Origin: Halalkalibacter sp. APA_J-10(15)
GTDB lineage: Bacteria; Bacillota; Bacilli; Bacillales; Bacillaceae_D
Direction of reading: 5' to 3'
Assembly: GCF_023017105.1 (NCBI RefSeq)
Contig: NZ_JALKEV010000011.1
Location: forward strand, 62,001 to 126,000
Length of the DNA: 64,000 nucleotides
Position numbers and translations under genes: made by a program. Position 1 is the stretch's first letter. Every line of letters begins with the position of its first letter. This document shows positions 16,683 through 25,384 of the stretch, one piece after another. A model generated the notes under the pieces. It was not told the origin of the DNA. It made no database searches and was given only the letters and a program-made list of their open reading frames with translations.

Positions 16683-19280
16683 TTATGAAGGGAGTACTCG
16701 ATTTCTAAAACGAGTAGTTAAGCCAATTGCAACGATGAGTAAGCCGATTAACAAATGATTATAAGTGTTGGTCGCAGTGTTTGGAAGTGGTGATCCTGAC
16801 TGCGAGCTTATGATCGTCTCGATTTCTTCTTTCGTTGGTATTTCGTTATGAAGATCATCCTTGTCATCCGTTAATGTCCCATCATCTGCCGGTGGTTCTC
16901 CGCCGGGAGGGTCCTTTTTCTCATCGTCCTTTTCTTCGGTTGATGGCTCTTCCTTTTCTTCCTCAGCCGGCTCTTCCTCTTCGTTCTCGATTTCATCAAT
17001 CGAATGATCTTGATGATAGACGAGCATAGCCGCTACAAAGACGAGTGGAGAGTTGTAGTTAATCGCATGCTCATTCGTTTCCCAATCAATCGTTGAATGG
17101 TTGTAGCGTTTTGCTGGGAAGTTTGAAAGCTTAGTTGAGCTCGAGTTAGGTCCTCCTGCCATGAATCCAGGTGGAAATTCAACTAACCAATCGCTATTAA
17201 AAATACTACTATGTGTTTCGTGAATATGATTTTCACCAAATCCAGTAACGAAGCTTAACTGAAGAGGGTTTATCCCTAGCACATAGTTCATATTAGCTGC
17301 TGATACGTGCAGGACATCTTCGTCATATTGATCGGTTAACTGACTCCCAACAGCTAGACTTAAAGGTGTCGTAAACGTATTTGTATTGGCTCCCCAGTAG
17401 TATTCGTTTGGAGAGTTACGCCATACCGATTCAGATGTGCTAATGTGAATCACTTCGTTTCTCCAGCTATTAAATTGCTCGGTGTACCATTGCTCGAAGC
17501 TACTATCGGTTTCGTGAGCAGCCATATAATGATGATGCCCGATCATCTCCATCCCATTAATCCCATGGGAAAATGAAGCATCTCCAAATGTATCAGGAAA
17601 ATCTTGATAGTGATCCAAGATGTACTGACTGTATTTCTGTTCACCTGTTGCGCGGTAAAGAGCAGCAGCTGCATAATAACGACTATTCTCATCATGATCT
17701 ACGTTATATGGACCATCAGGCTGAGGAATATGAGTTGGGTTGTCCTCTAGGTATTCCCACGCTGCTTCAGCAGAAGCGAGTAAAGTCGCTGCATAATCTT
17801 CAAGATGATCAAATTCACTAAAGACGAGAGACGTATGAGCTAAAGCACCTGCCGTATTCGCTGTTTGTGCAGTTGGGATGCTAGCATTCATGACAGTACG
17901 GTCCTCATCACGAATGACATAACTATAAAATCCACCTGTTTCGTCATCTTGCATCTTCAATAGGAAGTCTGTTTCGAACTTTATTTCATCTAATAGGTCA
18001 GGCGTTCCGTTATTGCTTTCAGGAATGTTCAATTGTCCATCATAAAATGCCTCATCGTAGAGTTCATAAGCCCAAAGAAGATCGGATACGGCTGTAGCAG
18101 CAGCAGTGACATATTTCCCGTAATCGCCAGCATCATACCAACCACCCGCAACATCAATGGTAGTCGATGGGTCTGTTTGCAGTGGAGCCGCGAAGTCGCC
18201 GTCATGAATCATCTCTCTAGCGAAAATACCAGCATGCTCCTCTAACAAATCTACATTAGCACGTTGTAAAAAGTAAAAACGTTGAACGTCGGTTAATAAT
18301 TGATTGTAGACTTCTGTGCCAATCGCAAAGACAGAGGAATCCTCTTCCCCATCAATGGATATATAAAATCTACCTTCTTCTACGTTAGAAAAGTCCGCTT
18401 TTAAGACTTTCTCTCCTGATGCAGGGTCATAAGCCTTTACTAGTTCAAGCTCACCTGAATAAACGACTTGATCGTTGGCACTATTCTTCACTTCGAACGG
18501 CGTGCCGACGGTCGCAGTAAGTTCATTGTAATAGCCGCTTACATACGCGTATTTCTCCCCATCTATTAAATAGCCCAATTGATTTACCTTAATTGGAGCA
18601 AAGCTTTCCTCAATATCATCTGAGACGATTTTGATATCACTTATATATGCGGTAAATTCATTTTCAGTTGTTTGATAGCTTCTTGAAAGCGTAAACAATT
18701 GAACTCGTGAGAAATCAAATAAACCATCATCGATAAATTCAGCTAATGGAATTTCAATGGTTTGCCAATCCGTTGTAATATCAAAATAATCATGACTGTC
18801 TAAGCTAATGTGAACGTTGGATTCAGCTCCGTGCTCTGGTTCGTATGGCTCTCCATTGTAGAAACGTTCTGTAACTGAATCCTTAAAGCCTAATTGAAAG
18901 CCTTCACCACCATCTTCACCTTTAACGGCAAATTGAAGCGAGCCATTAGCTAAATATGGCTCGATGTTTCCTGTTTGCCAGCCATTAAGTGTTAAATTCG
19001 CTTCCCAGAAATCGTCTGTTGGTGTTAATTGAATAGAAGGGGCTCCATTATACTCCTCTCCGAGTGGAATGAAATAGTCGTAGCCCCAACCACTATCTTC
19101 TCCAGGGAGAAGCCCGTAACCCCAGCCATCGCGATTTCCTTCAAATAAAATGTAATCCTGTAATGAATTCCAGTCCTCACTAGGTGGTTGAAAACTACTT
19201 TCTGCTAATGAAACGCTTTGAAACGATGTAGAAATGATTAGGAAAACAATAAAAAGACTTAGTAGTATTTTCTTCAACAT
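16683..19280 (-). CDS. Cell-wall-anchored GH9 endoglucanase
   Basis: Secreted cellulase-family hydrolase, 865 aa. In order: signal peptide (1-27), a beta-rich carbohydrate-binding-like region (about 35-225), an Ig-like CelD_N domain (about 232-325, FAPIKVNQLGY onward), the GH9 catalytic (alpha/alpha)6 barrel (about 330-750), a Glu/Pro/Asp-rich linker (about 755-825), then LPNTA (832-836), a hydrophobic helix and a basic tail. GH9 residues: GGWYDAGDYGKYV with Asp383/Asp386, NYVLGINP...SFVTGFG, and proton donor Glu737 in NEHAINYN. The usual PHHR substrate motif appears as HIHETHSS, an oddity. LPNTA matches class D sortase substrates; no sortase is in the window. GGAGG lies 7 nt before ATG. Cellulose or mixed beta-glucan is the inferred substrate. 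Confidence 0.9.
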   Translation of the reverse strand: MLKKILLSLFIVFLIISTSFQSVSLAESSFQPPSEDWNSLQDYILFEGNRDGWGYGLLPGEDSGWGYDYFIPLGEEYNGAPSIQLTPTDDFWEANLTLNGWQTGNIEPYLANGSLQFAVKGEDGGEGFQLGFKDSVTERFYNGEPYEPEHGAESNVHISLDSHDYFDITTDWQTIEIPLAEFIDDGLFDFSRVQLFTLSRSYQTTENEFTAYISDIKIVSDDIEESFAPIKVNQLGYLIDGEKYAYVSGYYNELTATVGTPFEVKNSANDQVVYSGELELVKAYDPASGEKVLKADFSNVEEGRFYISIDGEEDSSVFAIGTEVYNQLLTDVQRFYFLQRANVDLLEEHAGIFAREMIHDGDFAAPLQTDPSTTIDVAGGWYDAGDYGKYVTAAATAVSDLLWAYELYDEAFYDGQLNIPESNNGTPDLLDEIKFETDFLLKMQDDETGGFYSYVIRDEDRTVMNASIPTAQTANTAGALAHTSLVFSEFDHLEDYAATLLASAEAAWEYLEDNPTHIPQPDGPYNVDHDENSRYYAAAALYRATGEQKYSQYILDHYQDFPDTFGDASFSHGINGMEMIGHHHYMAAHETDSSFEQWYTEQFNSWRNEVIHISTSESVWRNSPNEYYWGANTNTFTTPLSLAVGSQLTDQYDEDVLHVSAANMNYVLGINPLQLSFVTGFGENHIHETHSSIFNSDWLVEFPPGFMAGGPNSSSTKLSNFPAKRYNHSTIDWETNEHAINYNSPLVFVAAMLVYHQDHSIDEIENEEEEPAEEEKEEPSTEEKDDEKKDPPGGEPPADDGTLTDDKDDLHNEIPTKEEIETIISSQSGSPLPNTATNTYNHLLIGLLIVAIGLTTRFRNRVLPS

Positions 19281-19323
19281 TCTTAACCTCCATATACGTG
19301 ATTTAAATTAGGGGAAACATAAG

Positions 19324-19337
19324 ATGAAACGCTTACA
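19324..19337 (-). promoter_or_regulatory. Candidate cre site (CcpA) upstream of the GH9 gene
   Basis: On the minus strand the sequence is TGTAAGCGTTTCAT, which matches the cre consensus TGWAARCGYTWNCW at 13 of 14 positions, 44-57 bp upstream of the cellulase start codon. A second, weaker cre-like sequence (TGAAAGCGTTCTAT) lies at 19381-19394. Carbon catabolite repression of the cellulase is expected. Confidence 0.65.
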
Positions 19338-19503
19338 AAAAAGTAGATATTCACCTCCGTTTGAAAAGTATGAATCTAGATGAAAGCGTTCTATTAAAAT
19401 GGTATAGGAGGGAAGTGGTAGAAAAAACATCAAAAATTTCACATAAAGTAATAGATAATTTTGATGTTTTCATATACTTTTTTTATAGAATTAAAATTTA
19501 TAG

Positions 19504-19553
19504 AGCCTGTCGACAAAGTCTCGCAAAAGCGAGACAAGTCGACAGGTTTTTTG
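19504..19553. terminator. Strong two-tier hairpin, no gene immediately upstream
   Basis: CCTGTCGAC and GTCGACAGG enclose GTCTCGC and GCGAGAC (mismatch AA/AA between tiers, AAAA loop), followed by six Ts. It has the form of a perfect plus-strand terminator yet lies upstream of the minus-strand cellulase, so it may be a mobile or repeated terminator cassette rather than the end of a visible gene. Confidence 0.75.
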
Positions 19554-19564
19554 ATTAGTATTCA

Positions 19565-19660
19565 GGGAGCGGCTCTGCGACCTCGCTACCGGGATGGGGG
19601 GCACGCTTTCCGCAGGCGGGCGTTGAACTAACGGGCTGAGCCGGTGGATTTCAACCTGCC
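19565..19660. repeat. GC-rich intergenic segment of repeat type
   Basis: Much richer in G+C than its surroundings, with the blocks CACGCTTTCCGCAGGCGGGCG and ACGGGCTGAGCCGGTGG, in which GGCT/AGCC can pair. Similar CTTTCCGC(A/G)GGCG blocks are familiar from dispersed intergenic repeats of Bacillaceae. No coding frame supported. Confidence 0.4.
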
Positions 19661-19663
19661 CGT

Positions 19664-19765
19664 TCTTGAGGCCACTGAAAAAGTGAAAATCGCACTTTTT
19701 CAGTGGCCTTTAAGTAATATGCGTAGCCGTTGCCCGATTTTGAAAGCCTTGCAATGAGTGGAGCC
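19664..19765. repeat. Structured repeat, family 3 (ACTGAAAAAGT hairpin plus tail)
   Basis: Perfect hairpin GGCCACTGAAAAAGTG...CACTTTTTCAGTGGCC, then a tail with CCTTTAAGTAATATGCG, GCCGTTGCCCGATTTTGAAAG and GTGGAGCCATTACTC. The hairpin and tail recur in related form at 41139-41280. Confidence 0.65.
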
Positions 19766-19839
19766 ATTACTCTTCCTTGAGTGACTAGAAAGGACTTATT
19801 CAGTACCCTCCCCATTCTTTCTGCAGGAGTCGGCCCTCC

Positions 19840-19975
19840 CATCGTAGGTGAATTCGCAATGTCGCCTTATTCGTCGCTACACGTTTTTCTGAAAGAAGTA
19901 CACTTATAGATATGATGGCTCCACACGATGCAATTAAGAAAAGACGCTATCGCGTTTTTCTTAGATTATGGGAAG
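19840..19975. repeat. Structured repeat, family 2, copy 1
   Basis: Contains GTAGGTGAATTCGCAATGTCGCC and ends in the hairpin-forming TAAGAAAAGACGCTATCGCG followed by TTTTTCTTA. Related copies lie at 37878-37967 and 45804-45920. Confidence 0.6.
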
Positions 19976-20010
19976 AGTGCGGGAGGAGGAAAGTTTAATA
20001 AAGGGAAGAA

Positions 20011-20046
20011 ATAAAAAAATGGAATGTAAGTAAGAAACCATTCCAC
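20011..20046 (-). terminator. Terminator of the ABM-domain gene
   Basis: On the minus strand GTGGAATGG and CATTCCA form a stem followed by TTTTTTTATTT, directly after the stop codon of the minus-strand gene. Confidence 0.75.
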
Positions 20047-20060
20047 GATGAATAAAAGGG

Positions 20061-20357
20061 CTAGTCATTTTCTGCTCGAACAGCGAATTGCTTGATTTGT
20101 GGAGGAGTAGCCATGTAATCCTTGGATTGTGCACCAAATTCAACGAAATGCTTTGTTTGAAAGTGGAACTCGATCGCTTCCTTTGATTTCCACTCTTCTA
20201 CCATAATAAATTGATTGTCTGCTGAGCTCTGCTCATACAGCTCATATCGAATGTTTCCCTCTTCTGCTTGTGAATGTTTAATTAAAGGTTGAACATCTCG
20301 TAAAAAGTGTTCACGTTGCTCGCGTTTGACGGATATAAATGCATGAATAATATACAA
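20061..20357 (-). CDS. ABM-domain (antibiotic biosynthesis monooxygenase-like) protein
   Basis: 98 aa from a TTG start at 20357, chosen because AGGAGGG lies 5-6 nt upstream and because the protein then begins (M)YIIHAFISVK, matching the usual start of the ABM dimeric alpha/beta-barrel fold. The longer frame to 20399 adds an unsupported leader. Core features: VKREQREHFLRDVQPLIKHSQAEEGNIRYELYE and FIMVEEWKSKEAIEFHFQTKHF, the typical ABM strand-helix pattern. Such small proteins include quinol monooxygenases (YgiN) and heme oxygenases. No IsdG-type catalytic triad is evident, so a quinone/small-molecule oxidase or a non-enzymatic role is open. Confidence 0.8.
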   Translation of the reverse strand: MYIIHAFISVKREQREHFLRDVQPLIKHSQAEEGNIRYELYEQSSADNQFIMVEEWKSKEAIEFHFQTKHFVEFGAQSKDYMATPPQIKQFAVRAEND

Positions 20358-20438
20358 TGGAAGCCCTCCTATTAGTTGTTTTCTCTCTAACTTTCGCAAA
20401 TGTCTGGAAATGTGTCAAACTTTTTCACTTAAGTATCG

Positions 20439-20465
20439 ATATTTTTATGACTTGTCTCATATAGT
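20439..20465 (+). promoter_or_regulatory. Possible SigE-type sporulation promoter
   Basis: ATATT (20439-20443), a 14-nt gap, then CATATAGT (20458-20465) resembles the SigE -35 (ATATT) and -10 (CATACA-T) elements. It stands 30 nt before a SpoVB-like gene. Suggestive only. Confidence 0.35.
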
Positions 20466-20495
20466 GTACGGACAGATGAAAGAGGGAGAGAAACG

Positions 20496-21809
20496 ATGAA
20501 GACATTTTTTAAGAGTGCGCTATTGTTAATCGTAGTTGCCCTCATAGTAGAGTGCATAGAATTTATTATAAATGTTGTCTTAGCACGTGAGTTAGGAGAA
20601 GAGGGTCTTGGTTTGTATATGGCTATTTTTCCAACTGTGATGTTTATTGTCGTGCTATCTAGCTTAGAATTACCGATATCGATTTCAAAGTTTGTTGCAG
20701 AAAAGGAAGAATTATTTCACCGAAGCATGCTCAAGCATGCATTACGCTTTGCAACGGTTTGTGCTGCCATCTGTATGCTTGTAGCGGTTATCATTCTTCC
20801 TTTATTACCGGTATTTGACCAATATCACCCGGTTGTTCCGTGGTTATTTATTAGCTTAATTCCAATTGTAACGTTCTCCTCTGTAGCAAGGGGATATTTT
20901 ATGGGGGCACAGCAAATGGGGAGAATTGCGCTTGCCAACTTTATTAGACGGGCGGCTCAGCTTGCTTTACTAGTTTTTTTCTTTCTATGGTCCTCCTATC
21001 AGATTGAATTTGCTCTAGTCATTGCTTTTGTTACCCTCATTGCGAGTGAGGCGCTTGTCTTTCTCTACTTATTTATTGCCTTTATGCGCCAGATGCACAA
21101 ATTAAAGAAAAAGCCGCGTGCTGAAGTCGGCTGGAAGAAGGTACGCCATTCGCTATTGTCGGTGTCTGTTCCGACAACAGGGCTGCGCATTTTTCATTCA
21201 GCTACGTTTGCAATTAAGCCCTTTTTTATTAAAAGTGCGCTCGTCCGTTCGGGGATGGTTGAATCAGTGGCGATGGTGCAATACGGAAAGCTTGCTGGGG
21301 TGGCCTTTTCGATTGGCTTCTTTCCAGCCTTTATTGCGCATTCACTATTAATTGTCTTAATTCCGACTGTTTCGGAAGCTTTTCATAAGGCGGATTTAGC
21401 AAAATTAAGATCGTTGCTACAAAAAGTTATGATGATTACAGCGATTTATGGATTAGTAGCTGTTTGTGTTTTCTATTTTTATGCAGAAATGCTAACGAGC
21501 TTATTTTTCGATGATTCGCCAGCCGTCCGCTATTTACAGCTACTATTGCCTTACTTCTTGTTTCATTATTTTGTTATTCCGATGCAAGCGTACTTAATTG
21601 GACTCGGACTCGTGAAAGAGGCCTTTCTACATGCTTTATATACAACGATTGTTTCCTTTATTATGATGTATGTTCTTGGATCGATGGCAGCCTTTCAAAT
21701 GGATGGCATTATTATCGGGATGAACGTATCAGCTGTTTTATTGACAATGATGCACTATATAACGATTTGTGAAAGGATAAGAGTGTCGTGGTGGTTGAGG
21801 GAGAAATAA
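20496..21809 (+). CDS. Oligosaccharide/lipid flippase of the MOP superfamily (SpoVB/YkvU-like)
   Basis: 437 aa integral membrane protein with about 12 helices. The opening FFKSALLLIVVALIVECIEF and the block VVLARELGEEGLGLYMAIFP resemble SpoVB/MurJ-like polysaccharide_synt proteins, as does SISKFVAEKEE. The length is closer to YkvU than to SpoVB (about 518 aa). GAGGGAGAG precedes ATG. The likely role is translocation of a lipid-linked precursor during spore envelope formation, inferred from family and from the SigE-like element upstream. It is a single-gene unit ending in a strong hairpin. Confidence 0.82.
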   Translation: MKTFFKSALLLIVVALIVECIEFIINVVLARELGEEGLGLYMAIFPTVMFIVVLSSLELPISISKFVAEKEELFHRSMLKHALRFATVCAAICMLVAVIILPLLPVFDQYHPVVPWLFISLIPIVTFSSVARGYFMGAQQMGRIALANFIRRAAQLALLVFFFLWSSYQIEFALVIAFVTLIASEALVFLYLFIAFMRQMHKLKKKPRAEVGWKKVRHSLLSVSVPTTGLRIFHSATFAIKPFFIKSALVRSGMVESVAMVQYGKLAGVAFSIGFFPAFIAHSLLIVLIPTVSEAFHKADLAKLRSLLQKVMMITAIYGLVAVCVFYFYAEMLTSLFFDDSPAVRYLQLLLPYFLFHYFVIPMQAYLIGLGLVKEAFLHALYTTIVSFIMMYVLGSMAAFQMDGIIIGMNVSAVLLTMMHYITICERIRVSWWLREK

Positions 21810-21821
21810 AAGCAACAGTAA

Positions 21822-21866
21822 AAGGACATTGAAGAGGTTATTACAACTTCTTCAATGTCCTTTTCA
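21822..21866 (+). terminator. Terminator after the flippase gene
   Basis: AGGACATTGAAGAgGTT and AACTTCTTCAATGTCCT make a stem of about 16 bp followed by TTTC. The same GGACATTGAA stem recurs at 51515-51548. Confidence 0.85.
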
Positions 21867-21928
21867 ATTCAAGCTTAAAACTCATAATTACAGGGTATGG
21901 AACAAATAATAAAAGGAACTTATTTTTC

Positions 21929-21987
21929 TTGACAACATTGTATATACAAGTTAAGATCAATGAAAGCGTAATCATTTGTATATACAA
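21929..21987 (+). promoter_or_regulatory. Trehalose operon promoter with two TreR operators and a cre site
   Basis: -35 TTGACA (21929-21934), 17-nt spacer, -10 TAAGAT (21952-21957). A perfect palindrome TTGTATATACAA lies in the spacer (21938-21949) and an identical one downstream (21976-21987), 38 bp centre to centre. Between them is TGAAAGCGTAATCA (21961-21974), matching the cre consensus at 13 of 14 positions and covering the expected start site. The layout implies repression by the GntR-type TreR encoded by the third gene, relieved by trehalose-6-phosphate, plus CcpA repression. Confidence 0.88.
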
Positions 21988-22029
21988 CATAGCGATTGAA
22001 ATAAAATATATTGAGAGGAGTAGTGGAAA

Positions 22030-23442
22030 ATGAGTCAATATAAAGAAGCAGCCAAGGAAATTCTGGAAGCGATTGGCGGTAAAGAGAACATTGCATCGGC
22101 TACTCATTGTGTCACACGTTTAAGGCTTGCGTTGGAGGATGAAGGAAAGGTAGATAAGGACAAGCTGGAGGAAATTGATGTTGTCAGAGGTTCGTTCTCA
22201 ACAAATGGTCAATTTCAGGTTGTGATTGGACAAGGGACTGTTGACAAAGTGTATGCGGAGTTAATGGAGCTTGCAGGAAAAAAAGCGGCGACAAAGGATG
22301 AAGTGAAAACAGCAGCAGAGAAAAATTTAAACCCGTTACAGCGAGCGATTAAAGTACTTGCTGATATTTTTATTCCGATATTACCTGCGATTGTAACTGC
22401 TGGTTTGTTAATGGGGATTAATAATATTCTCACTGCTGAAGGGATTTTCAGTGAACAGTCCGTTGTAGAAATGTTTCCGCAGTGGGCTGATCTGGCTGAT
22501 ATGATTCATCTTATTGCGAATACGGCCTTTGTCTTTTTGCCAGGTCTCATCGGCTGGTCGGCAATGAGGCGCTTTGGAGGAAGTGAATTATTAGGGATTG
22601 TCCTTGGATTAATGCTCGTTCATCCAGATCTTCTTAATGCGTGGGGATATGGTGATGCACTGCAGGACGGAGACATTCCTTATTGGAATATTTTTGGATT
22701 AGATATTGCTAAGATGGGATACCAAGGTCAAGTGTTGCCGATTTTAGTTGCCGCTTATGTGTTAGCGAAAATAGAGATTGCATTACGAAAGCGAATTCCA
22801 GATGGGTTTCAGCTACTTATTGTGGCACCTGTTGCCTTATTAGTGACTGGATTTATCGCCTTTATCGCGATTGGACCTGTAACGTTTTGGATTGGTAATA
22901 TCATTACTGATGTTTTTGTTTGGATCTTTAGTAATGTTGCGGCTATCGGTGGTTTGTTATATGGAGCAATTTATGCACCACTCGTTATTACCGGCATGCA
23001 CCACACATTCTTAGCAGTTGACTTGCAACTGATTGGGAGTACAGGGAGCACATTCTTATGGCCGATTTTAGCACTGTCTAATATAGCTCAAGGCTCGGCA
23101 GCACTTGCCATGTATTATGTATTAAAGGATGAGAAGGTAAAAGGATTATCGATGACATCTTCCATATCAGCCTATTTAGGTATTACGGAGCCAGCGATGT
23201 TTGGAGTGAATTTGCGCTATCGCTTCCCGTTCATATGTGCCATTATCGGTTCAGCGATTGGTGCTGTATGGATAACGGTCAATTCGGTTACAGCGAATTC
23301 GATTGGTGTAGGAGGATTGCCAGGGATCTTCTCGATTACAGCAGGCTATTGGCTCGTATTTCTAGTTGGAATGGTGATTGCTATTGTTGTGCCGTTCGTC
23401 TTAACTTTCTTATACGGGAAGACACGGATGAAAGATCAGTAA
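22030..23442 (+). CDS. treP: PTS trehalose-specific EIIBC component
   Basis: Imports trehalose and phosphorylates it to trehalose-6-phosphate. 470 aa: EIIB domain (1-85) with phospho-accepting Cys27 in ATHCVTRLRLAL, then the EIIC membrane domain (about 105-465) with the MHHTFLAVDLQLI and GITEPAMFGVNLRY signatures of the glucose/sucrose family. No EIIA domain, so phosphate must come from another EIIA such as the one in PtsG. GAGAGGAG before ATG. The following phosphotrehalase and regulator genes fix the specificity as trehalose rather than sucrose. Confidence 0.93.
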   Translation: MSQYKEAAKEILEAIGGKENIASATHCVTRLRLALEDEGKVDKDKLEEIDVVRGSFSTNGQFQVVIGQGTVDKVYAELMELAGKKAATKDEVKTAAEKNLNPLQRAIKVLADIFIPILPAIVTAGLLMGINNILTAEGIFSEQSVVEMFPQWADLADMIHLIANTAFVFLPGLIGWSAMRRFGGSELLGIVLGLMLVHPDLLNAWGYGDALQDGDIPYWNIFGLDIAKMGYQGQVLPILVAAYVLAKIEIALRKRIPDGFQLLIVAPVALLVTGFIAFIAIGPVTFWIGNIITDVFVWIFSNVAAIGGLLYGAIYAPLVITGMHHTFLAVDLQLIGSTGSTFLWPILALSNIAQGSAALAMYYVLKDEKVKGLSMTSSISAYLGITEPAMFGVNLRYRFPFICAIIGSAIGAVWITVNSVTANSIGVGGLPGIFSITAGYWLVFLVGMVIAIVVPFVLTFLYGKTRMKDQ

Positions 23443-23501
23443 TCGTCTCATGAAAAATAGGCGAATGAGCCTAATGGGGAGAGAAAAGCTTGTTATTGAA
23501 A

Positions 23502-23655
23502 TTATTCAAAAAGGACGGCTTTTCCTTTTTGAATAAACTCGAAGCAATGAGTTTATCGCTACAATCTTTTAAATCTTGTGGTGAATGCTTTTTCTCGCCA
23601 CAAGACGCGTAGCGAACGGAATAATTTCTATATTTTTGTGCTTTTTGAACAGTTT
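23502..23655 (+). repeat. Structured intergenic repeat, family 1, copy B
   Basis: Hairpin TTATTCAAAAAGGA/TCCTTTTTGAATAA, then AAGCAATGAG, CTTGTGGTGAATGC, CTCGCCACAAGACGCGTAGC and GAACGGA, ending GTGCTTTTTGAACAG. It is inserted between treP and treA and its hairpin could attenuate transcription into treA. It matches copy A (10667-10823) and copy C (43963-44126, opposite strand). Confidence 0.8.
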
Positions 23656-23705
23656 CTATTAGGCTTTTTTCAAAGAAGCAGATTCAAAAGAAAGGGGCTA
23701 CCACA

Positions 23706-25364
23706 GTGAAGGAATGGTGGAGAAAAGCAGTTGTTTATCAAATATATCCAAAAAGCTTTAATGATACGACAGGAAATGGAGTAGGGGACATACAAGGAAT
23801 TATTGAAAAACTAGATTATTTACATGAATTAGGAGTAGATGTCATTTGGCTTACTCCTATTTATGCATCACCGCAAAAAGATAACGGATATGATATTTCG
23901 GACTATTTTGCGATACATGAAGAGTATGGAACGATGGAGGATTTTGAAAGGTTGATGTCAGAGGTTCATAAGCGTGAAATGAAGCTCATTATGGACCTTG
24001 TTGTTAATCATACATCAACGGAGCATGCGTGGTTCAAAGAAGCGATTGCATCTCCTCATAGTAGTTATCGCGATTACTACATTTGGAAAGATCCTGTCGA
24101 TGGTGCAGAACCGACGAATTGGCAATCAAAATTCGGTGGGAGCGCCTGGGAATATAACAAACAATCTGGACAATATTACTTACACCTCTTCGATGTCACT
24201 CAAGCTGATTTAAACTGGGAAAATGAAGAGCTACGTCAAGCTATTTATGATATGATGCATTTCTGGTTTGAAAAAGGCATTGATGGATTTCGGTTAGATG
24301 TGATCAATTTAATTTCTAAGGATCAGTCATTTCCGAATGATGACAAGGGTGATGGACGTCGCTTTTATACAGATGGTCCTCGTGTTCATGAGTTTTTACA
24401 AGAAATGAATAGAAACGTTCTCGCAAAATACGATAGTATGACGGTCGGCGAAATGTCCTCGACATCCATTGAGCATTGTATTGACTATTCGAACCCTGAG
24501 CGCCGTGAATTAAGTATGACGTTTAATTTTCATCATTTAAAGGTTGATTATCCTAATGGTAAAAAGTGGGCGTTAGCAGACTTTGATTTTCAAGCGTTGA
24601 AAAAGATCCTGTCAACATGGCAAGTCGACATGCAAATAGGTGGTGGCTGGAATGCATTGTTTTGGTGTAACCACGACCAGCCACGTGTTGTATCAAGATA
24701 TGGAAATGATCAAAGCTATCATAAAAAATCAGCAAAGATGCTAGCAGCCACGATTCATATGATGCAAGGAACACCGTATATATACCAAGGCGAAGAGTTT
24801 GGCATGACGAATCCTTATTTTGAGACGATTGATCAATATAGAGATGTTGAGACGTTAAATTACTATCGACAAATGAAGGAAGAAGAGCAATCAGAAGAGG
24901 ATGTCATGGCGATTATTCAAGAAAAATCACGTGACAACTCTAGAACACCCGTACAATGGAACGATCAGCCTCATGGAGGTTTTACAAAAGGGACACCGTG
25001 GATTGATGTTGCAAAAAATTATAAAGAAATTAATGCGGAGAATGCTATGAAAGAGAAAGAATCGATTTTCTCTTTTTATCAACAGTTAATTCGTTTGCGG
25101 CATGAATTAGATATTGTTACGGAAGGTGTCTATCGCCAGCTTTCAAACGGCCATCCGCAATTATTTGTATATGAGCGCGTGAAGGGAGAAGAGAAATTAC
25201 TTGTTATGAATAATTTTTATGGTCAAGAAGTTTCATTTGAACTTCCTGAAGAATGGCATCATGATCTAGATGCCGAGCTCTTACTAACAAATGGTATAGA
25301 GCGTAAGCTTAAAAAAAAGCTAACACTTTCTCCATATGATTCCCTCATTTTCCATAAGAAGTGA
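23706..25364 (+). CDS. treA: Phospho-alpha-(1,1)-glucosidase (trehalose-6-phosphate hydrolase)
   Basis: Cytoplasmic GH13 enzyme that splits trehalose-6-phosphate into glucose and glucose-6-phosphate. 552 aa from a GTG start with AAGGGG upstream. Catalytic residues: nucleophile Asp198 in GFRLDVINLI, acid/base Glu249 in VGEMSS, transition-state Asp324 in NHDQPRVVSR. Opening WWRKAVVYQIYPKSFNDTTGNGVGD is typical of TreA/oligo-1,6-glucosidases. Second gene of the trehalose operon. A 154-bp repeat separates it from treP, which is unusual since these genes are normally closely packed. Confidence 0.94.
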   Translation: MKEWWRKAVVYQIYPKSFNDTTGNGVGDIQGIIEKLDYLHELGVDVIWLTPIYASPQKDNGYDISDYFAIHEEYGTMEDFERLMSEVHKREMKLIMDLVVNHTSTEHAWFKEAIASPHSSYRDYYIWKDPVDGAEPTNWQSKFGGSAWEYNKQSGQYYLHLFDVTQADLNWENEELRQAIYDMMHFWFEKGIDGFRLDVINLISKDQSFPNDDKGDGRRFYTDGPRVHEFLQEMNRNVLAKYDSMTVGEMSSTSIEHCIDYSNPERRELSMTFNFHHLKVDYPNGKKWALADFDFQALKKILSTWQVDMQIGGGWNALFWCNHDQPRVVSRYGNDQSYHKKSAKMLAATIHMMQGTPYIYQGEEFGMTNPYFETIDQYRDVETLNYYRQMKEEEQSEEDVMAIIQEKSRDNSRTPVQWNDQPHGGFTKGTPWIDVAKNYKEINAENAMKEKESIFSFYQQLIRLRHELDIVTEGVYRQLSNGHPQLFVYERVKGEEKLLVMNNFYGQEVSFELPEEWHHDLDAELLLTNGIERKLKKKLTLSPYDSLIFHKK

Positions 25365-25384
25365 TACACTAGAATGGGTGATGA

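Noticed and set aside
19361-19558. 65-codon plus-strand frame upstream of the cellulase
   Set aside because: Runs through a cre-like site and a strong terminator hairpin; no family resemblance.
20358-20399. Extended start of the ABM-domain protein
   Set aside because: AGGAGGG lies inside this stretch and points to the TTG at 20357.
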